From NCBI GenBank assembly GCA_035310985.1, contig DATGDH010000139.1, positions 62,001-126,000 on the forward strand: a DNA stretch of 64,000 bases, written 5' to 3'. The DNA is from DAHVFK01 sp035310985 (lineage in GTDB: Bacteria > Pseudomonadota > Gammaproteobacteria > Burkholderiales > SG8-39). This document shows, piece after piece, positions 8,983 through 17,322 of the stretch. A program made the translations under genes and the position numbers. Under the pieces are notes generated by a model. That model was given only the letters and a program-made list of their open reading frames with translations. It had not been told where the DNA came from and made no database searches. Position 1 is the stretch's first letter, and every line of letters begins with the position of its first letter.

Positions 8983-10284
8983 TCAGGTCCGCTTTGTTAC
9001 CAGAGCGAAATAAAACCCGTCGTGCTCGGCGTCCGGAAGCAGCTGAGCTGCAGCGCCGGACGGCAGTGCAAGCCGGTGCGCCTGCGAAGTACGCGCACAG
9101 AACGCGCCGATGACGGCCTCGTTTTCTTCGGCGAAGACCGAACAGGTGACATACAACAATTTACCACCCGGTGCGAGCACGCGCCAAAGCGCATCCAGAA
9201 TCGCTGACTGGCGGGTCGCAAAGGCAGAAATGTCGGTCGGCCTGCGCAGCCACTTGATGTCTGGATTCCTGCGCACCACCCCCGAAGACGAGCACGGTAC
9301 ATCGGCGAGAATGCGGTCATACGCGGCGCCATCCCACCAGGTGTCGAGTCGAATGCAGTCGGCGATCTTCACCTGCGCACGTAAGCCAAGGCGCGCGAAG
9401 TTTCGTTCAATTTGCGCGCTACGCAGCGGGTCTACATCTAGAGCCGTAAGCGAGACCGCCGCGGTTTCAAGGATGTGGGCGGACTTGCCGCCTGGCGCCG
9501 CGCACGCGTCAAGCACGCGCTGCCCGACGGTCAGATCGAGGTAGGGCGCCGCGCGCTGAGCACCCGCGTCTTGCACCGAAACCTCACCGGTTAGAAACCC
9601 CGGCAGGCGGGCGACAGGCACCGGGCGCTCTAGCACCAAGGTCGCCTCAGCGAGAGGGCGCGCTGCGAGCCCCTCTGCCTGCAAGCGCGCGTGATATTCG
9701 CGCATACTAGTGCGCCGTAGATTCACGCGCAGCGCCATCGGTGGCCGGCTGTTCCCCGACCCCAGGACGTCCTGCCATTTGTCGGGGTGGCTGCGCCTCA
9801 CGGCCTCGATCCACCACGCAGGATGCCACCAGCGCGCTTGCTCGTCGGCCGCTATCGCGGCCTCTATTCTCGAGCGGTCGCGCAACAGGCGACGTAGAAC
9901 CGCGTTCACAAATCCCTTGGCGCGCGGGCGGCCCAGAAGCGCACATGCGCGAACGGCCTGATCGACGACCGTATAGGGCGCGTAGCGACTCAAATCGAGT
10001 GCACAGAAGGAGCACCACAGCAACGCGCTCACCGTCGGATCGGTTCCGCCGCGCATCTCCAATTGCTGCTCAAGCGCTTGCACGCGTCCGTAGCGGCGCA
10101 GGGTGCCGTGCGTAAGATCGATCAATGCCGCGCGCGGGATTTCATTCTTCTCAGCCACGCGCTCCAATTCGCCCGAGAGGCTGCGTCCACTTGCGACCGC
10201 CACGACCAGTCTTGTCGCCTCGCAGAGCAATTCGGCGAGCGGGGGTGTACTGAAAACCGGCGCCCCGACTGAATCGGTAGGCAC
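8983..10284 (-). CDS. rsmB: 16S rRNA (cytosine-967-C5)-methyltransferase RsmB
   Basis: Methylates C967 of 16S rRNA with AdoMet. The 433-residue product has an N-terminal NusB-like RNA-binding domain (about 15-150) and a C-terminal Rossmann methyltransferase. Visible motifs: AdoMet loop DACAAPGGKSAHILE, motif IV DVPCSSSGVVRRNPDIKW with the resolving cysteine, and motif VI LLYVTCSVFAEENE with the nucleophilic cysteine. It follows fmt with two bases between genes, the usual def-fmt-rsmB translation and ribosome-maturation operon. Confidence 0.95.
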   Translation of the reverse strand: MPTDSVGAPVFSTPPLAELLCEATRLVVAVASGRSLSGELERVAEKNEIPRAALIDLTHGTLRRYGRVQALEQQLEMRGGTDPTVSALLWCSFCALDLSRYAPYTVVDQAVRACALLGRPRAKGFVNAVLRRLLRDRSRIEAAIAADEQARWWHPAWWIEAVRRSHPDKWQDVLGSGNSRPPMALRVNLRRTSMREYHARLQAEGLAARPLAEATLVLERPVPVARLPGFLTGEVSVQDAGAQRAAPYLDLTVGQRVLDACAAPGGKSAHILETAAVSLTALDVDPLRSAQIERNFARLGLRAQVKIADCIRLDTWWDGAAYDRILADVPCSSSGVVRRNPDIKWLRRPTDISAFATRQSAILDALWRVLAPGGKLLYVTCSVFAEENEAVIGAFCARTSQAHRLALPSGAAAQLLPDAEHDGFYFALVTKRT

Positions 10285-10286
10285 GC

Positions 10287-11228
10287 TCAGGATTCCTTGG
10301 GCAGCGAGCCAAAGCGTGTTCCAGGCTTGAGCGATCTGCCACGCAGGAACTCGGCCGCAGATAACCGCCTACCGCCGGCTCGCTGAAGCTCCGTAACCTG
10401 GAGCGCCCCCTCGCCGCAGGCGATCACGATGCCATGCACGTTGGTGGTGAGCACTTCCCCGGGTGAGCCACTTGCCTCGGCCGGCTGCGCTCGCCAGATC
10501 TTGAGCGCCTCCCTGCCCAATAACGTGGCGGCACCGGGCACGGGTCGATATGCGCGGATAGCTCGGCTCAGCTCTCTCGCCGAGCGCGTCCAGTCGAGCA
10601 CAGACTCGCGCTTTCCGATCTTCGCAGCGTAACAAACTCCCTCCGCTGGCTGTGGCGTCAGATGTACATCGCCCGCCGCAACCTTGGCTACCGCGTCTAC
10701 GATCATCCTCGCGCCCAGCGCAGCGAGCTTGTCCTGAAGAGTGCCCGCGTCGTCCGCTTCGCTAATCGGCAGGACGCCTTGGGAGAGTATCGGCCCCGTG
10801 TCCAGCCCGGCGTCCATTTTGATGATCGTAATCCCGGTTTCGCGATCGCCAGCGAGCAATGCGCGCTGGATCGGTGCGGCGCCACGCCAGCGCGGCAGCA
10901 GCGAAGCGTGTATGTTCAATGCGCCGAGTCGCGCGCTGTCGAGCACGGCTTGCGGCAGGATGAGCCCATACGCCGCAACCACAAGCAGCTCCGCGCCGGC
11001 GTCCGCGATCAGCGCAAGTGCACCGGCATCCTTGAATGAGGCTGGCTGGTGCAACTCAGCGCCGCGATCTAGTGCGTGCCGCTTTACAACGCTCGCGCTG
11101 GGGCGCATGCCCCGCCCAGCGGGCTGATCCGGGCGGGTGAGTACGAGCGGCACCTGATGCCCAGCGTCAATCAATGCGTCAAACGCGCGCGCGGCGAACT
11201 CGGTTGTGCCGGCGAACACGATGCGCAT
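10287..11228 (-). CDS. fmt: Methionyl-tRNA formyltransferase
   Basis: Formylates initiator Met-tRNA using 10-formyltetrahydrofolate. 313 residues, normal length. The N-terminal formyltransferase domain shows FAGTTEFAARAFDALI and the catalytic segment NIHASLLPRWRGAAPIQRALLAGD with the essential asparagine and histidine, then GITIIKMDAGLDTGP. The C-terminal tRNA-binding OB-like domain occupies about 205-300. It lies between def and rsmB on the same strand. Confidence 0.96.
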   Translation of the reverse strand: MRIVFAGTTEFAARAFDALIDAGHQVPLVLTRPDQPAGRGMRPSASVVKRHALDRGAELHQPASFKDAGALALIADAGAELLVVAAYGLILPQAVLDSARLGALNIHASLLPRWRGAAPIQRALLAGDRETGITIIKMDAGLDTGPILSQGVLPISEADDAGTLQDKLAALGARMIVDAVAKVAAGDVHLTPQPAEGVCYAAKIGKRESVLDWTRSARELSRAIRAYRPVPGAATLLGREALKIWRAQPAEASGSPGEVLTTNVHGIVIACGEGALQVTELQRAGGRRLSAAEFLRGRSLKPGTRFGSLPKES

Positions 11229-11282
11229 TAACGGTGCTCTTCGCGGATCGCGCGCGCGGCCGGGCAGGTGCCCCGAGCCGGT

Positions 11283-11786
11283 CTACGCGCTCTTGCGCAG
11301 CTGCTTGGCCAGGCGAGCGCGGATGCGCTGCTGTTTGAGTTGCGAAAGGTAGTCGACGAAGACCTTGCCTTCGAGGTGATCCATCTCGTGCTGGATGCAA
11401 ACCGAGAGCAGGCCTTGCGCCTCAAGTGTGAATGGAACGCCGTTCTGGTCGTACGCGCGCACCTTCACGCGCTCGGCGCGCTCGACCATTTCGTAGATAC
11501 CTGGAACGGACAGGCAGCCCTCCTCGATGTCGGACACGCCCGTCGCGTCTAGGATCTCGGGGTTGACCAACACAATCAGGGAATCACGACGCTCCGATAC
11601 GTCTATGACGATCACCTGTTTGTGCACGTCGACCTGCGTGGCGGCCAAACCGATACCCGGCGCGCCGTACATGGTTTCGGTCATGTCGACGACGAGCTTC
11701 CTCAACGCGTCATCGAAGACAGTCACCGGGGCCGCCGTCTTGTGGAGGCGGGCATCGGGGTATCGGAGAATGCTTAGGAGCGCCAT
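11283..11786 (-). CDS. def: Peptide deformylase
   Basis: Removes the formyl group from nascent proteins. 167 residues with all three family motifs: GIGLAATQVD (motif 1), EEGCLSVPG (motif 2, metal-binding cysteine) and QHEMDHLEGKVF (motif 3, the HExxH metal site). It is the first gene of the minus-strand run and overlaps nothing; the 144-base gap to the divergent LysM gene must hold its promoter. Confidence 0.96.
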   Translation of the reverse strand: MALLSILRYPDARLHKTAAPVTVFDDALRKLVVDMTETMYGAPGIGLAATQVDVHKQVIVIDVSERRDSLIVLVNPEILDATGVSDIEEGCLSVPGIYEMVERAERVKVRAYDQNGVPFTLEAQGLLSVCIQHEMDHLEGKVFVDYLSQLKQQRIRARLAKQLRKSA

Positions 11787-11817
11787 GAATTAGGAAATCG
11801 CTTGCTGTGTGAAATAA

Positions 11818-11846
11818 TTACATGCACAATCTCAGGCAGCATGTAA
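11818..11846. promoter_or_regulatory. Inverted repeat between def and the LysM gene
   Basis: Arms TTACATGC (11818-11825) and GCATGTAA (11839-11846) are perfect inverted complements separated by 13 bases, so arm centres are 21 bp apart, two helical turns. The site lies in the only intergenic region serving the divergent def operon and LysM-dprA genes, 32 bases upstream of the def start. No T-tract follows either arm, so a protein-binding site is more likely than a terminator. No regulator can be named. Confidence 0.4.
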
Positions 11847-11930
11847 GCTAATTGAGCTTCTACGCTACATTTGTGCGAGTAATCGGCCTTTCAAGCCGGC
11901 CCGGAGACCCAAGAAAAGATCGGGGGCCCC

Positions 11931-12995
11931 ATGTACGAGCAATTACGTAAGTCTATCACAGCACTCGCTTTTGTCGTAGCGGGTGTCGCCTGGGGCCAGG
12001 CGGTGGCGCAGGATCCCAAGGCCCCGCCCGCAATCAACCCCGCTGCCCCCGACCGGTACGTCGTCGTTCCTGGAGACACCCTCTGGGGTATCGCCGAGCG
12101 ATTCACCAACTCGCCATGGCGATGGCCCGAGCTGTGGGGCCTGAATAGGGACGAAATCAAGAATCCGCACCTCATCTATCCTGGCAACGTGATCGTGCTC
12201 GATCGCGCCACAGGTCGGCTGTCGCTTGCCCAAGGTACCGTCCGGCTGGAACCACGGGTTCGCGTGCTCGGATCGACAGATACCGCCATCCCGAGCATTC
12301 CGGCATCCGTAATCGAGCCATTCCTCAGCCAACCCCTCGTGATTGAACCGGACGGGCTTGACAACGCACCGACCATCGTAGCGACCCAGGAGGATAGAGT
12401 ATTCATCGGCGCCGGCAATCGCGCTTACGTGAGGGGGATGGGCGATTCAAAAGAAGCCGATTGGAGCGTCTATCGGCCTGGCAAAGCCCTAGTTGATCCC
12501 GACACGGATCGAACGCTCGGCTACGAAGCAATCTACTTGGGCGGTGCACGCTTGCTACGACCCGGCGAGCCAAGCACCGTTCAACTTACCAAGGTCACGC
12601 AGGAAGTCGGGCGTGGCGACAAGCTTATTCCGTCGGGGCCGCCGCAGGCGGTCGATTACGCGCCGCACGCTCCCCGCGTTTTCATCAGGGGCCGCGTCAT
12701 GTCGATCTATGAGGGCCTGAGCAAGGTAGGTGAAGCTGGCCCGAACTCGATCATCACGATCAACCGCGGCCGCGCCGATGGCATCGAGGTCGGGCACGTC
12801 ATGGCTCTGTATCGCTATGGCGCTACGGTGACGGAGCCGTCCAAGGATCCATATCAGCCCAGTACGAAGATCGAATTGCCAGAGGAGCGCTACGGGCTTG
12901 TATTTGTGTTCCGAGTCTTCGACCGGGTATCCTACGCACTGGTAATGAGAATTACGAGGCCGGTGCATCCGCTAGATGTGGTGCAAAACCCCTGA
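11931..12995 (+). CDS. LysM-domain exported protein
   Basis: A 354-residue protein with a signal peptide (hydrophobic core ITALAFVVAGVAW, cleavage likely after AVA near residue 26) followed by one LysM peptidoglycan-binding domain (about 42-92: RYVVVPGDTLWGIAERF, ending HLIYPGNVIVLD). The remaining 250 residues have no motif I can name. Proteins of this type are regularly encoded just before dprA in betaproteobacteria, as here (81-base gap). A role in the cell envelope is inferred from the signal peptide and LysM; no catalytic domain is visible. Confidence 0.88.
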   Translation: MYEQLRKSITALAFVVAGVAWGQAVAQDPKAPPAINPAAPDRYVVVPGDTLWGIAERFTNSPWRWPELWGLNRDEIKNPHLIYPGNVIVLDRATGRLSLAQGTVRLEPRVRVLGSTDTAIPSIPASVIEPFLSQPLVIEPDGLDNAPTIVATQEDRVFIGAGNRAYVRGMGDSKEADWSVYRPGKALVDPDTDRTLGYEAIYLGGARLLRPGEPSTVQLTKVTQEVGRGDKLIPSGPPQAVDYAPHAPRVFIRGRVMSIYEGLSKVGEAGPNSIITINRGRADGIEVGHVMALYRYGATVTEPSKDPYQPSTKIELPEERYGLVFVFRVFDRVSYALVMRITRPVHPLDVVQNP

Positions 12996-13076
12996 AAGGC
13001 AAAACAATAACTGCCGCGTTCCGCGCGCAGCGCTGACAAGCCGCGGGGGAAGCGGTCCTCATGTCGCCCCACCCGC

Positions 13077-14171
13077 ATGACGCCGGATCCGGGGCTCGCA
13101 AGCTGGCTTCGATTAACACTTACGCCCGGCCTAGGCGCCGCTAGCATCCGCGAACTGCTTAAGCAGTTCGGCCTTCCCGAAAATGTACTTGCGCGGCCGC
13201 GCAGAGAGCTGGCGCAGATCGCGCCACGCGCCACCGTGTCTGCGATTGATTCGGAAGAGGTATCTCGCGGCGTCGCCGCCGCGCTCGCGTGGGCGCAAAA
13301 GCCGGGTCACGCACTCGTTACGTTAGCCGATCGGGACTATCCGAAGCTATTGCTCGAAATTCCTGATCCGCCGCCCTTAGTCTACGCCAGCGGTAGGCTC
13401 GAGTTGCTGAATCGCCCGTCCCTAGCGATTGTCGGGAGTCGCAACGCCACCGCGCAGGGCGAGCGCAATGCCGAGAGCTTCGCCCGTACGTTCAGCGAAA
13501 ACGGGCTGTGCATCGTTTCTGGACTCGCCTTGGGTATCGACGCGGCAGCCCATCGCGGAGGCCTCGTTGGTGCGGGCTCGACCATCGCGGTGCTCGGGAC
13601 CGGAATTGACATCGTTTATCCTGCGCGCAACGCCGAACTTGCCGGGGAGATCGCACGTGCTGGGCTGCTGCTGTCCGAGTTCCCGCTTGGCTCCAAGGCA
13701 AGCGCGCACAACTTCCCCCGCCGTAATCGGCTCATTAGCGGACTCACGCTAGGTTGCCTGGTCGTCGAAGCGGCGCTTGCGTCGGGCTCCCTGATCACTG
13801 CGCGTGCCGCGGCTGAGCAGGGACGCGATGTCTTCGCGGTGCCGGGATCGATTCACTCGCCATTGTCGAAGGGCTGCCATGCGCTTATCAAGTCCGGGGC
13901 GAAGCTCGTCGAAAGCGCGGAGGATGTGCTCGCGGAACTGTCCGCCTTCCGGCGCACCGGGTATGCTTCGACAGCACACTCACCGCCAAGCGCGGGAGCA
14001 TCAGAGGATGAGGCGCTTCTCATGCACATGGGCTTCGACCCCGTGGACGTGGATTCGCTATGCTCCCGGGCCGGATTGAGCCCCGAACAAGTGTCCTCGG
14101 AGCTGCTGCGACTCGAACTCGCCGGACGCATCGCCGCCTTGCCCGGCGGACTGTATCAACGTCTCAACTGA
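13077..14171 (+). CDS. dprA: DNA processing protein DprA
   Basis: Binds incoming single-stranded DNA during transformation and loads RecA. 364 residues. An N-terminal helix-hairpin/SAM-like region (1-70) precedes the extended Rossmann fold with VGSRNATAQGERNAESFA, SGLALGIDAAAHRGGL, LGTGIDIVYPARN and NFPRRNRLISGL. A winged-helix tail follows (about 300-364: VDSLCSRAGLSPEQVSSELLRLEL). It is followed 13 bases later by smg. The presence of dprA hints at competence but is also common in non-competent species. Confidence 0.95.
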   Translation: MTPDPGLASWLRLTLTPGLGAASIRELLKQFGLPENVLARPRRELAQIAPRATVSAIDSEEVSRGVAAALAWAQKPGHALVTLADRDYPKLLLEIPDPPPLVYASGRLELLNRPSLAIVGSRNATAQGERNAESFARTFSENGLCIVSGLALGIDAAAHRGGLVGAGSTIAVLGTGIDIVYPARNAELAGEIARAGLLLSEFPLGSKASAHNFPRRNRLISGLTLGCLVVEAALASGSLITARAAAEQGRDVFAVPGSIHSPLSKGCHALIKSGAKLVESAEDVLAELSAFRRTGYASTAHSPPSAGASEDEALLMHMGFDPVDVDSLCSRAGLSPEQVSSELLRLELAGRIAALPGGLYQRLN

Positions 14172-14184
14172 GGAGAACAAGAAC

Positions 14185-14643
14185 ATGTACGACATCCTCG
14201 TTTACGTCTTCGAGAATTGCCAGCAGGCCGATATCGCGCACGACAGCGAACTGGTGGCCAAGAAGCTTTCGGCGGCAGGCTTCGAGGACGACGACATCAG
14301 CGAGGCACTGTCGTGGCTCGCGGGAGTCGTGCGCGTCGTACATCGCGACTTAGCGCCACTACCCGACCTACGAGCGACATTCAGAACCTACGCACCCAAA
14401 GAGCTCGCCAAACTCGATGCCGAATGTCGTGGTTTCCTCCTCACTTTAGAGCAGTCAGGCATCCTCGAGCCAAGCACGCGCGAGCACGTGCTTGAGCGAG
14501 CGCTCGCAACAACGGGCGGCACGCTATCGCTCGAGCAACTGAAGCTGATCGTGTTAATGGTGCTTTGGAACCAGCAGACACCGACCAGCCGGCTCCTTGC
14601 CGAGGATCTGTTCGCAATCCAGGGCGAGCGGCTTCCGAGCTAG
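14185..14643 (+). CDS. smg: Smg family protein (DUF494)
   Basis: A 152-residue acidic protein starting MYDILVYVFENCQQADI, the conserved beginning of the Smg/DUF494 family, with LSWLAGV near residue 45 and a conserved end EQLKLIVLMVLWNQ. The family lies next to dprA in many beta- and gammaproteobacteria; its biochemical function is not established. It is probably co-transcribed with dprA. Confidence 0.92.
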   Translation: MYDILVYVFENCQQADIAHDSELVAKKLSAAGFEDDDISEALSWLAGVVRVVHRDLAPLPDLRATFRTYAPKELAKLDAECRGFLLTLEQSGILEPSTREHVLERALATTGGTLSLEQLKLIVLMVLWNQQTPTSRLLAEDLFAIQGERLPS

Positions 14644-14707
14644 ACGTCGCCTACACGATCAGTTACCGCGCCGGGCCAGCAAGCGCACTGCGCGACCCGA
14701 CCCGCGG

Positions 14708-14737
14708 TTGCTGCGGCGGCACTTTTGCACTTATCAT
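14708..14737 (+). promoter_or_regulatory. Candidate sigma70 promoter for topB
   Basis: TTGCTG (14708-14713) and TATCAT (14732-14737) are separated by 18 bp in the 126-base smg-topB gap. The predicted start near 14744 leaves a leader of about 26 bases before topB. The -10 matches 5 of 6 consensus bases, the -35 only 3. The rest of the gap shows nothing notable. Confidence 0.4.
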
Positions 14738-14769
14738 CTGCCGCCGTTCGGCGCTCCCTCAAGCTTTCA

Positions 14770-17313
14770 ATGGCGAAGAAACTGATAATTGCCGAGAAAC
14801 CCTCTGTCGCCGCCGATATTGCGCGCGCGATCGGTGGCTTCGCGCGCAAGGGGGACTACTTCGAGAGCGACGACTACGTTCTATCTTCCGCCGTGGGGCA
14901 TCTGCTCGAGCTCGTATTGCCGGAAAAGCACGACGTCAAGAAAGGCAAGTGGTCGTTCGCCAATCTTCCAGTCATCCCGCCGCACTTCGAGCTCGCACCA
15001 ATCGAGCGTAGCGAAGAACGACTCAATCTGTTGCTGCGCTTGATGAAACGCAAGGACATCGTCGGTTTAGTGAACGCCTGCGATGCCGGACGCGAAGGCG
15101 AGCTTATCTTCCGTTACATAGTTCAGTACGCGCGCGTAAAAAAACCGATTGAGCGGCTGTGGTTGCAGTCGATGACGCCGCAGGCCATCCGCGAGAGTTT
15201 CGCCGCGCTGCGCCGGGACAAGGACATGTTGCCGCTCGCCGACGCCGCAAAGTCTCGCTCCGAGGCCGACTGGCTGGTCGGCATCAACGGCACGCGCGCA
15301 ATGACGGCTTTCAATTCCAAGGAGGGAGGCTTTTACCTAACCACGGTCGGGCGCGTTCAGACGCCGACCCTCGCGATACTTGTCGACCGCGAGGAGCGAA
15401 TCCGATCTTTCACGCCGCGCGACTATTGGGAAGTTCACGCGCGCTTCGCCGTCGCTGCAGGGGAGTATCCAGGGCGCTGGTTCGACCCGGCCTTCAAGAA
15501 AGGGGACGACGCGGAGCACAAGGCAGAGCGCCTTTGGAAGGCGGGCGATGCCGAGGCGATCGTCGCTGACTGCCGAGGGAAGCGCGGTGCCGTTAGCGAG
15601 GAAAGCAAGCCGTCCAGCCAGCTTTCCCCGCTGCTATTTGATTTGACAAGCCTGCAGCGCGAGGCAAACGCGCGCTTCGGCTTTTCGGCTCGGAATACTT
15701 TGTCACTCGCTCAGGCACTTTACGAACGTCACAAGGTGCTGACGTACCCGCGCACCGACGCGCGCGCGCTGCCGGAGGACTACGTCGGAGCGGTCAAGAA
15801 AACCCTGGACGCGATCGGTGATGACGCCCAGTACTCATCCTTTTCAAAGAACATCCTCAAGCAAGCTTGGGTCAAGCCGATTCGGCGCGTATTTGACAAC
15901 TCGAAGATTTCCGACCACTTCGCGATCATCCCCACGCTGCAACTTCCCAAGCATCTCAACGAGGCAGAACAGAAGATCTACGACATGGTCGTGCGGCGCT
16001 TTCTCGCGGTTTTCTACCCCGCCGCGGAGTACCTGCAGACTACTCGTACGACCACAGTCGGCAAGCACCAGTTCCGCACCGAAGGCAGAGTGCTCACCAA
16101 CCCGGGCTGGCTTGCGGTGTACGGTCGCGCGGCCCAATCCGAGGCTGAGAACCTACCCGCTATAAAGCCCAAAGAGAACGTGAATGTGGTCGCGGTCGAG
16201 GCACAGCGCAATCAGACTAAGCCTCCGCCGCGCTACACCGAAGCTACATTACTGTCCGCCATGGAAGGTGCAGGCAAGCTGGTCGAGGATGACGAGCTGC
16301 GCGCGGCGATGGAGGCGAAGGGCTTGGGCACGCCGGCCACGCGCGCAGCCGTCATCGAGGGGCTGATTCTGGAAGAGTACGTGCATAGAAACGGCCGAGA
16401 ACTAGTTCCCACGCCGAAGGCGTTTTCCCTCTTTTTCGCCCTGCGCCATTTCGGCGTCAGCGAGATCACTTCGCCCGAGCTAACGGGTGACTGGGAGTTC
16501 AAGCTGAAGATGATGGAAAGCGGCAAGCTGCCGCGAGAAGAGTTCATGGAGCATATTGAACAGGTCACTCGTGACCTAGTCGAGCGAATCAGAAACGGCG
16601 ATATTCCGGATACCGCCTTTGCCACTGTCCCGGCACCCTGTCCGAAGTGCGGGGGCACCGTGCAGGAAAACTACCGAAAATTCCAGTGCCAACGCTGCGA
16701 CTTCTCACTATGGAAAGTGGTGTCCGGAAGGGAGTGGGCGCCGGAAGAGGTCGCCGAGTTGATCACCAAGCGATTTTCTGGCCCGTACACGGGCTTTCGC
16801 AGCCGCATGGGCAAGCCGTTCGCTGCGGGCGTCAGGCTCAACGACGAATATCGCCTCGAATTCGATTTTGGTCATGGTACGCCATCGTCGCCGGGAGAGG
16901 AGGCACCCGATTTCTCCGCACAGGAGACTGTCGGCGCGTGCCCGAAATGCGGCTCGCGCGTGTTTGAGCACGGTGCGGCCTATGTATGCGAGAAGGCCGT
17001 CGGCAGCGAACGCAGTTGCGACTTTCGCTCTGGCAAGGTGATTCTTCAGCAGTCGGTAGAGCGCCCCCAAATGGTGAAGCTGCTTGCCACCGGCCGAACC
17101 GACCTGTTACCGCGCTTCATCTCGAAGAAGGGCAGGCCCTTTAAGGCATATCTCGTCAAGACCAAAGAGGGACGCGTCGGCTTTGAATTTGAGCCACGCA
17201 AACCCAAGGCCGCTGCGCAGGAAACCAGCGCCTCCGCGCACGATATCCGGCCGCGTGCAGCGCCCGCGAAGACTTCGGCCAAGCCGGCGGCAAAGAAGAA
17301 AAAGCGCGCCTAG
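14770..17313 (+). CDS. topB: DNA topoisomerase III
   Basis: Type IA topoisomerase, 847 residues, that decatenates and relaxes negatively supercoiled DNA. The TOPRIM domain at 1-140 begins MAKKLIIAEKPSVAADIARA and carries CDAGREGE (104-111). The catalytic tyrosine is Y326 in VLTYPRTDARALP. Two C-terminal zinc ribbons follow: CPKCGGT...CQRCDF and CPKCGSR...CDF, then a lysine-rich tail (KKKKRA) suited to DNA binding. ATG 14770 is chosen because MAKKLIIAEKPS is the family start; an upstream start at 14725 would add 15 unconserved residues and overlap the candidate promoter. The stop shares CTAG with the convergent gyrB stop. Confidence 0.95.
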   Translation: MAKKLIIAEKPSVAADIARAIGGFARKGDYFESDDYVLSSAVGHLLELVLPEKHDVKKGKWSFANLPVIPPHFELAPIERSEERLNLLLRLMKRKDIVGLVNACDAGREGELIFRYIVQYARVKKPIERLWLQSMTPQAIRESFAALRRDKDMLPLADAAKSRSEADWLVGINGTRAMTAFNSKEGGFYLTTVGRVQTPTLAILVDREERIRSFTPRDYWEVHARFAVAAGEYPGRWFDPAFKKGDDAEHKAERLWKAGDAEAIVADCRGKRGAVSEESKPSSQLSPLLFDLTSLQREANARFGFSARNTLSLAQALYERHKVLTYPRTDARALPEDYVGAVKKTLDAIGDDAQYSSFSKNILKQAWVKPIRRVFDNSKISDHFAIIPTLQLPKHLNEAEQKIYDMVVRRFLAVFYPAAEYLQTTRTTTVGKHQFRTEGRVLTNPGWLAVYGRAAQSEAENLPAIKPKENVNVVAVEAQRNQTKPPPRYTEATLLSAMEGAGKLVEDDELRAAMEAKGLGTPATRAAVIEGLILEEYVHRNGRELVPTPKAFSLFFALRHFGVSEITSPELTGDWEFKLKMMESGKLPREEFMEHIEQVTRDLVERIRNGDIPDTAFATVPAPCPKCGGTVQENYRKFQCQRCDFSLWKVVSGREWAPEEVAELITKRFSGPYTGFRSRMGKPFAAGVRLNDEYRLEFDFGHGTPSSPGEEAPDFSAQETVGACPKCGSRVFEHGAAYVCEKAVGSERSCDFRSGKVILQQSVERPQMVKLLATGRTDLLPRFISKKGRPFKAYLVKTKEGRVGFEFEPRKPKAAAQETSASAHDIRPRAAPAKTSAKPAAKKKKRA

Positions 17314-17322
17314 ACGTCTAGG
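17309..17322. terminator. 14-bp palindrome over the topB and gyrB stop codons
   Basis: CCTAGACGTCTAGG is a perfect 14-bp palindrome containing both convergent stop codons. As RNA it could fold into a 5-bp stem with an ACGT loop. On the gyrB strand a T-rich stretch (TTTTTCTTCTTT) begins five bases downstream; on the topB strand only TTT follows. It could be a weak terminator mainly for gyrB, but the stem is short and the evidence thin. Confidence 0.3.
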
